From Nymphaea colorata (lineage: Eukaryota > Streptophyta > Magnoliopsida > Nymphaeales > Nymphaeaceae), in assembly GCF_008831285.2 (NCBI RefSeq), contig NC_045138.2, forward strand, positions 32,089,934 through 32,149,933: DNA of 60,000 bases. Direction: 5' to 3'. Each line of letters opens with the position of its first letter. The stretch's first letter is position 1. The notes below the pieces were generated by a model. The model was not told the DNA's origin, did not search any database, and saw only the letters and a list, made by a program, of their open reading frames with translations. Position numbers and translations under genes: made by a program. Shown in pieces: positions 53,896 through 60,000 of the stretch.

Positions 53896-54890
53896 GGCCA
53901 CGTTTGATGGCCACGAAAAACACTGTGGATGGAGGGAAAATTTTCTTTTTTGTACGGATTCAACCGGTGCCATCAAACTTAGCAAAATTTTCCCCGCTCA
54001 AAACTCGCTTCCAGGGTAAATTTACCCTGGAAAAAAGTCGGACCCTGGGGTCCGACTTTTTTCGAGCGATTTTTTTTGTAGCCGTTAGGGCTTCTTCGAT
54101 GAGTTGGGGAGGGCGAGGGGGGCGACGCGAGGAAAGACAGGGTGGTGGTGGTGGCTGGGGAAGGAGAAGGAATCGGGCAGGCGGCTGGCCCCGCGCCACC
54201 ATTGGCATCAAAGCGGCATCACTCCATGAACGCAAAGCATGCCTCCTCCGTCGTTAAGAAGACCATCCCTACAGAGAATGAGACCAACGGGACCAAGCCC
54301 ACCTCCCCTCCTCACCAACTCTCGTAAGTCTCTCCGAACGATTGATCCAATTCTTCCTATTTCTCTTGATATTTTAGTTTCCCTTTCTGATAGTTTTTTG
54401 AATTTTTGATGCTGACAAACTTTCGCCGTCCTATTTGGGACCTCCCCTTTTCGTGGTTTTGGCCTTTCTTCCTTCCATTTAAAGGTATTGTCTTCTCCTC
54501 GTTCTGCTCTCTTGGTGGGGAAAGGACTGTCAAGAAGCTGAGATTGTCGAAAGCTTTGAGGATTCCTGAGGGGACGACGGTTTCCGATGCTTGCTGCCGG
54601 ATGGCAACTCCCCGCGTTGATGCTGTTCTGCTTACCGACTCTAATGCCCCATGACACACAGTCATGGTATCAGGAGAAAGATGGTTGTTCAGCAGTAAAT
54701 TTACATTTGTTCATGAAAAAATTTTCTTGCATACCAAACATGGAATATTTTACCTCGAAAAAAACATCCAGGCTATCAAACATGGCCTGAATTAGGAAAA
54801 AGGAAAGTTTAACCAACCGTATATTTACCATGGCTTTTTTACCTGAAAAAATTCTTCCCCCTCAAAAAATCCATGCCATCAAACGTGGCC
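53896..54890. mobile_element. Pack-type element with GGCCACGTTTGATGGC ends carrying a gene fragment (995 bp)
   Basis: Left GGCCACGTTTGATGGC and inverted right GGCCACGTTTGATGGC match at all 16 bases. A second, slightly mutated right end (GGCCATGTTTGATAGC inverted) occurs at 54772-54787. The left flank is TTA and the right flank TGT, so a 3-bp duplication is not intact. The interior holds GC-rich exon-like sequence. Confidence 0.7.
54226..54654 (+). pseudogene. Captured fragment of a CBS-domain (CBSCBSPB-type) gene
   Basis: An exon-like piece 54226-54323 (MNAKHASSVVKKTIPTE...) ends at a GTAAGT donor. After an intron-like gap, about 54514-54651 encodes GGERTVKKLRLSKALRIPEG followed by TTVSDACCRMATPRVDAVLL, the start of the first CBS domain in plant CBSCBSPB proteins. 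It stops at TGA 54652-54654, so both CBS pairs and PB1 are absent. It lies wholly within the transposon. Confidence 0.7.
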
Positions 54891-55075
54891 TGTCTTGCTT
54901 TGGTTTACATAGTCGTGTGGTGGAGGGAAAGTTTTGTTTATAAAGGAAGCTGTTATATAATTTTCAAAATCTCTCGAGCTAAATTCAATTTTTTTGAAAT
55001 TTTAATTGTAAAGTTTTGATTTTATCAAAACCACTATACATCAATTTTTCATGCATGGTGGTGATCCTTTGTAAC

Positions 55076-55379
55076 TAAGGTTGGGCAACTGGTCCGGGTG
55101 CCTAACGGGTATTTGTACCTATCCCGATCCGGCTTGGTTCGAGCAAAAAAAAATCATGCTGGCCCACGGACTCGATTTGGCCCGGTATATTATTTAATAT
55201 TATTTTATTTTAATAATAATATATATTTTATTATTGGAAAATATTTTATATCAAAATATTTTTTATTTTTAATTAGGCTGAGCCTGATTTCGGGTCTCGG
55301 GCCAGGCCCAGACTAAGTTTCGAGGTCTCAGGCTGACCCGAGCCCGACTCTTATCGAGGCCGCCCGATGCCAAAGCCTA
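55076..55379. mobile_element. hAT-type MITE, family G (304 bp)
   Basis: The left end TAAGGTTGGGCAACTGG and inverted right end TAGGCTTTGGCATCGGGC are flanked by a perfect 8-bp duplication TTTGTAAC (55068-55075 and 55380-55387). GGCCCG-rich arms surround an AT-rich core, as in the 302-bp copy at 11709. Confidence 0.85.
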
Positions 55380-55387
55380 TTTGTAAC

Positions 55388-56626
55388 CATTTCCATTTGG
55401 AAAGCCAGTTGAACACTATTTAATTAATGAAGCATAATATTATATCCAACGAGGGCAAGGGCGAATGCAATGGATAAAGTGGGGTGCAGGTAGACGGCGA
55501 GTTTTCGTTCTGAATTCATGTGACGTCAAATTTGATGTACTGAAAATAAAAGAGAGACACCGATATACAAGTCATTCTAAGGTCATGAAAGCATGCCTAG
55601 TATTCTTGGGGATACAGGAAATGGTAAAGACTCTTTTAGCCAAATGATAGGATGAAATAATCCTATTTATTTGGAATGAAATATAATATTATAAATAATA
55701 TTGCGAGTGTCATCACTGTATGGCACTATGTACCATTTTCTGTATGGCAATATGTACCATTTTCAACTTTTTTTCAATTATGACAAACGAACTCAAAGAG
55801 CTTAAATTGGTTTTAATTGCCCACACTATTTCATAAAAGTTGTTTTATGTACATATTGATATTTCATTAGTTTTCACTTTTTATTTACATATTAAAAATC
55901 CTTAAAATTTAAATTGTAAAATAACCATGCCCTTAAAAGCACTTTGTCAAAAGGGACACTTTAGTAGTGTTTGTATGTGCTTCAAAAAATTCATAAAACA
56001 CTTGTAACAATATTGAATGAATCTATCTCAATTTTAAGGCAAATACATAAAACACTAACAAAGTGTTCCTCTTATCAAACACCTATTTATGGTCCACCAT
56101 TGGCGCTAAGCAATGAGTGATGTCGGGATGGTCAAATCATAATCGGCAGCTTGGCTGAGGGCAGGGACCACCTTCGTGAGACCAACCATTTCATTGGACC
56201 CACGTGTTGCTATATGTGCCGATGTGTCCAGGCTTGTTCCGCATCAAACCTGCTGGAGGAGACCTCCATAAATTTTATTAATCCAACAGTGCCAAAAAAA
56301 CAATATTTACAAGGGAACTAACAAAAATTGTTGCAACGATGCGTCCAGGCTTGTTGCTGTTGAATGTTTGCAAAGGCGATTTGTTCATTCATATTTTCTG
56401 GATTAAAAAAAAAGAAAGAGAAATGTTCATTTTGAAGATTTTTTTTTGTTATAATTAAGAATAAGGTTTTTTTTTATACTTTTTGTATAAGTCACTTTAA
56501 AAAAAATGTTAGAGTCAGGTGGATGCGCTTTTGCTTTTTCAATATTTTCTTTTGTGACTAAAATATATATGTTTCTTCAAGTGGCACACTAAAATTTGAT
56601 AACGATATAATATGTTTCTCTAAGTC
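55388..56626. other. Intergenic, no gene recognised
   Basis: AT-rich. A direct repeat GTATGGCA(C/A)TATGTACCATTTTC occurs at about 55717-55763. Short frames show no family pattern. Confidence 0.3.
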
Positions 56627-57003
56627 CATAGTCACAAATAATGTCTTGGAGCTTTGAACAGCAAAGTTTTTTTCAAGTATAATATGGCAAGCTTGAAAAA
56701 AAAATATAGTAAATTTTTAAAAATTAAAAAAAATAAAAATAAGAAAATATAAAATAAATGAGAAACTAATAACAAAAAAATCATAAGTAGATTTGCAGCA
56801 AATAAAAATAGAAAATAAAAAAAAAAACTGTTTGACATTGAAAAGAAACTGAAAAACTTTAAAAAAACGTGAAAATGTGTTAAAAATACGCTTTTTTTGG
56901 TTTTTAACGTTTTTTTTTAAAAAATATTTTTTAAAGTTTTAAATTGTCATTATATTTATCATGTCTTTTTGCTTTTTTTTTAAATAGGTTTCCTATGTTT
57001 ATG
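56627..57003 (+). mobile_element. Family R hAT-type MITE (about 377 bp), diverged copy
   Basis: The left end CATAGTCACAAATAATG and core AAATGAGAAACTAATAACA are shared with the copies at 29107 and 47136. The right end is diverged and no target duplication is clear. Confidence 0.6.
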
Positions 57004-58649
57004 GGTAATAGTAAAAACAAAAAAAAGTTGTCGGTATCTTAAGGTATGTAAAAGGTTAACAATTTACCAGAGTAAAAAGAAGCCAAAAGGCCGCGCCCCC
57101 TTCCCCTTCCCTAGAAGTGGTGGGTTGTGTTGGGCATGAGTGGGGTATCGTACATCTATCAAATAAAGTATTGTCATACCTACCACTTATAATATATGAG
57201 ATTAGCTCTTACCATAACCAAAATGACCATGCACTTTTTATGTGATCGTCCGCCCAACCAACAATGCTATGTCCCTTGAAGCATGTTGACAATGTAATTT
57301 TTTTCCGTTTAATAAAAGTTTACTCTAAAGTTTATGATCTTAATTAACATTTTCTTACAGAAAGTATGGCTCTTATTAAAAGGACACAACAAATATCATT
57401 TCTTTTTGAAAATGGCAGGCAATAATAGGCCCAAGAAAAGAAATTTCTCAAGAAAAAAGACATATAGTCTTTTGAAGTTTATGATAATATTTCGAATAAA
57501 TAAAAATAAAGAATAAAAATAACTTTGGTCATCGGTCTGTGAGCGCCTTTTTTGACCAATGTTTTGTTGGGATATTTTTGCTGCAAAATAAAAGTATATG
57601 CACTTGTCCATGTACCTTTCGCCATTGTGCTCCCAAAAAGCAATGGGCCCATAAATCTTGAATTCATTTCATCCTTTGGATTCAATCTGAAGTTGATTGA
57701 AAATTGACAAGTGACTGTATCCAAAAATTCAACATGTAGGTTACAAATATGTGGAAATTGGTCGGCCCCAAACCATTTCATTTTTTGTTAAAAAAATGTT
57801 TTGAACAAAACAAAAACATCCTTATATGTTTATAAAAAACTATGTTCAGAACCAAACACGCTTTAGTTTAAGTACAATTATATTTCGATGTTATATGAGG
57901 TGTTCAATTTTACTTATTATAAAAGTACAATTATATTTAAAACTTGATTAACTTAATATATGTTTCTCATCAAGTTATTCTTAAGATCATATCTGTAAAG
58001 TCAGATTGCAAAAAAATACACCATGATAGTTGCACTTAAGTAGTCCGGTTTTTGTCTTCGACCTCCTGATCTAGGACCTGATTATTAAAAGCAAAAGTTA
58101 CCATTCAATTATATATATAATATATATATACATATATATCATTCATCCATCTAACCAAAGCCATATGATTGCTTGAAATGGGTTTTCTCCTAGGATAGTG
58201 TTATGCCAACTTGGTTGGAAGCTTCTGAGTTCATGGATTCTGTCGTGAACTGCTGAAGAAGGGTTGAAGAAGGTGGATGCATCCATGGATGTCGTGTTCA
58301 ACCCATGGTGAAGGAAAGAAATTTCAACAAAGACGGAGAGACCTCCAATGGTTGGTGGAACACATACTGTTGGATTATGCTATGAAGTCAAAATTCTAAT
58401 TTAATTTGGTTTCACAAGAGACTACCTAATCCACATGCTTTGCACAAGGATCCAAATCTACCAGATGTAACACCTTGTTTGATTGCTAAAGATTAATAAA
58501 TATATATATATGTTGTCCAAAAGCATCATAAGTCATTGCTAAAAGTGTAACATGAACTGTTGTCGCACCATAAACTATTGTTAAAGCTTACATGAAATTG
58601 ACAGTTTTTTTTTTTTAACTTCTAACTAGTAAGCAACACACACACACAC

Positions 58650-58699
<50 letters not shown>

Positions 58700-59364
58700 C
58701 GCCTCTTAGAATCCTGGTAACCCTAGTAACAGAGGTATCTTTTTGTTGAATGTCTGTGGTGAGTATTCAGCGAGGAGAGAGATCCACTATGGCCAAAATG
58801 TTAAGATTGTGGTTGTTAAGATCTAGTTTTCATGTTATAATCATAAAATATAAGATCCCAATTTCCATTGCTTTCCAAAATGCATTACTGATATGCCTTA
58901 GCATGCACCAGGCCATGTTGAGCAAGAAAATTAAATTTAGAAATTACTATAAGTATTATTGTAATGCAAATATCCGCCGATACTGGGCTGATATTGAGCA
59001 AAGCGACCAAAATTCAGAAACGCCCGAGCGTCATTAATGGTGAGGGGTGGATGCAATGTTATATTAGTCACAAAGGCCAATTTAGATTTTGATAGATATT
59101 GTTAGGATTCATGTTCTTTCGCATGTGCATAAAACTATTATTTATTAAGTTATTTTTTCCTGTTCTTTCACTTCATAGGGTGTTCAAGAATTGATCCTAA
59201 AATTCATTTAGTTAGAGAAACATGTTGAAATTGATCATTTATTCTCATGTTTAAATAGATGCTTTTTAAAGAACAGGTTTATATAATACCAAAAACTGCC
59301 AAAAACTGGGAGCCAAACACTAGTGTCTTTTGTGAACTTCCGTTGAAAAGCTGGTTCCCAGCAA
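57004..59364. other. Intergenic, no gene recognised
   Basis: AT-rich. A compound microsatellite (AC)n(AT)n(GA)n spans 58635-58699. The frames 57479-57781 (minus) and 58750-59037 (plus) are not assigned. Confidence 0.35.
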
Positions 59365-59555
59365 CAGGGGTGGAGCGAGAGTTTTTTTCAGGGGGTAGGC
59401 CACATGGTCCAACGACCTTATTCGGGTATGGTCAAACTAAACTCGAATCTGAAAAATATATTAAGCAACTAAAAATTTTTAATTTTTTTAATGTAAATTT
59501 TTCTTTTTCAATTAGCTCGGGTGGAGCTACAGCCTAAGCGGTCCCCCCCTCCCTC
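59365..59555. mobile_element. Decayed CAGGGG-type MITE
   Basis: Begins CAGGGGTGGAGCGAGAG, followed by GGCCACATGGTCC and TTCGGGTATGGTCAAACTAA, comparable to the interior of the element at 42771. The right end is degraded in a C-rich stretch. Confidence 0.5.
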
Positions 59556-60000
59556 CTCCTTTGCACAGCAAGTCAGCAGCAATGAACAAGTTGATAGTGG
59601 CCGAGCCACATGTAAGCTTGTGAGGGCAGTTGGCCACTAAATGACTCAAAAATTTATTTATTTGCACATTGGCTTGGTCCACCCACTTGCTTATTCTTAT
59701 ATTGGAGCTCTTTATTCATTTGCCTAGTGTTTCTCGAACATTTCATTAGTTGTTTTGTGCGTTTTACCTGTGACAGTGGAATGACATAATAAAAAACCTG
59801 TCTCGCAATGTTGCACTTTCTCTGTCAAAAGTTAAAAGCAACTTAGTTTCTCCTACCAAGAGGTTAAAAAAAAATAAAACCAGGTTGAAACTTATAACAC
59901 CTCACCCCCCAAGTCTTGACATACTTAGAGAAATATGCCTATGTATTGAAAAACTACAAAATTTTCAAGCCTGATTAAGAAAAGAATTTTCGGAGACAAG
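59556..60000. other. Right edge, no gene recognised
   Basis: AT-rich intergenic sequence without a recognisable frame or repeat end. Confidence 0.3.

Noticed and set aside
57479-57781. 100-codon minus-strand frame containing FGADQF, a motif seen in NRT1/PTR transporters
   Set aside because: Only six residues match; the surrounding residues do not follow the transporter family and no neighbouring exons are seen.

Overview
This is plant nuclear DNA. It has intron-split genes with GT-AG junctions, Ty1/copia retrotransposons primed by the plant-type initiator-Met tRNA site, many hAT-type transposons and MITEs with 8-bp target duplications, and AT-rich microsatellites. The two protein-coding genes are clearly angiosperm-like. 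The long, transposon-filled introns resemble those of genomes such as magnoliids or early-diverging angiosperms, but the species cannot be fixed from the sequence. I see no bacterial operon, CRISPR array or rRNA.

Two host genes lie on the minus strand. (1) About 2.6-39.4 kb: RTEL1, the Fe-S superfamily-2 helicase that unwinds telomeric T-loops and D-loops. I could chain 23 coding exons with consistent phase from the ATG at 39362 to 2619 (about 1054 residues). The last short exon was not found and may lie beyond the left edge. (2) 42.1-51.2 kb: a cytosolic family-2 aldehyde dehydrogenase (ALDH2C4/REF1 type). Nine exons give exactly 501 residues with N169, E268 and C302 in the canonical places; one intron uses a GC donor.

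The rest is mostly transposon-derived. 1-1196 is the 5' end of a copia element (LTR, primer site, start of gag) abutting an older copia protease remnant (1197-1700). A near-complete but broken copia element (6111-11131; LTRs differ at 7 of 261 aligned sites) sits antisense in RTEL1 intron 20. RTEL1 intron 3 holds a 5'-truncated copia (about 31.97-34.79 kb) and another copia fragment (35.36-35.74 kb). RTEL1 intron 14 holds a decayed hAT transposase split by a 1748-bp non-autonomous hAT element with a perfect 8-bp target duplication. At least five non-autonomous families are scattered through the introns and flanks; several have intact terminal repeats and target duplications and are delimited to the base.

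Upstream of RTEL1 (39.36-40.6 kb) there is an E2F-type site and a telo-box, then a broken PPR-like reading frame on the opposite strand. Right of the aldehyde dehydrogenase (51.3-60 kb) I find no intact gene. That stretch has a Tourist-like MITE, a roughly 1-kb element with long terminal inverted repeats carrying a fragment of a CBS-domain (CBSCBSPB-type) gene, more hAT MITEs and microsatellites. The two host genes have no evident functional link. The main biology of the window is how these genes tolerate and splice out a dense, nested transposon load.
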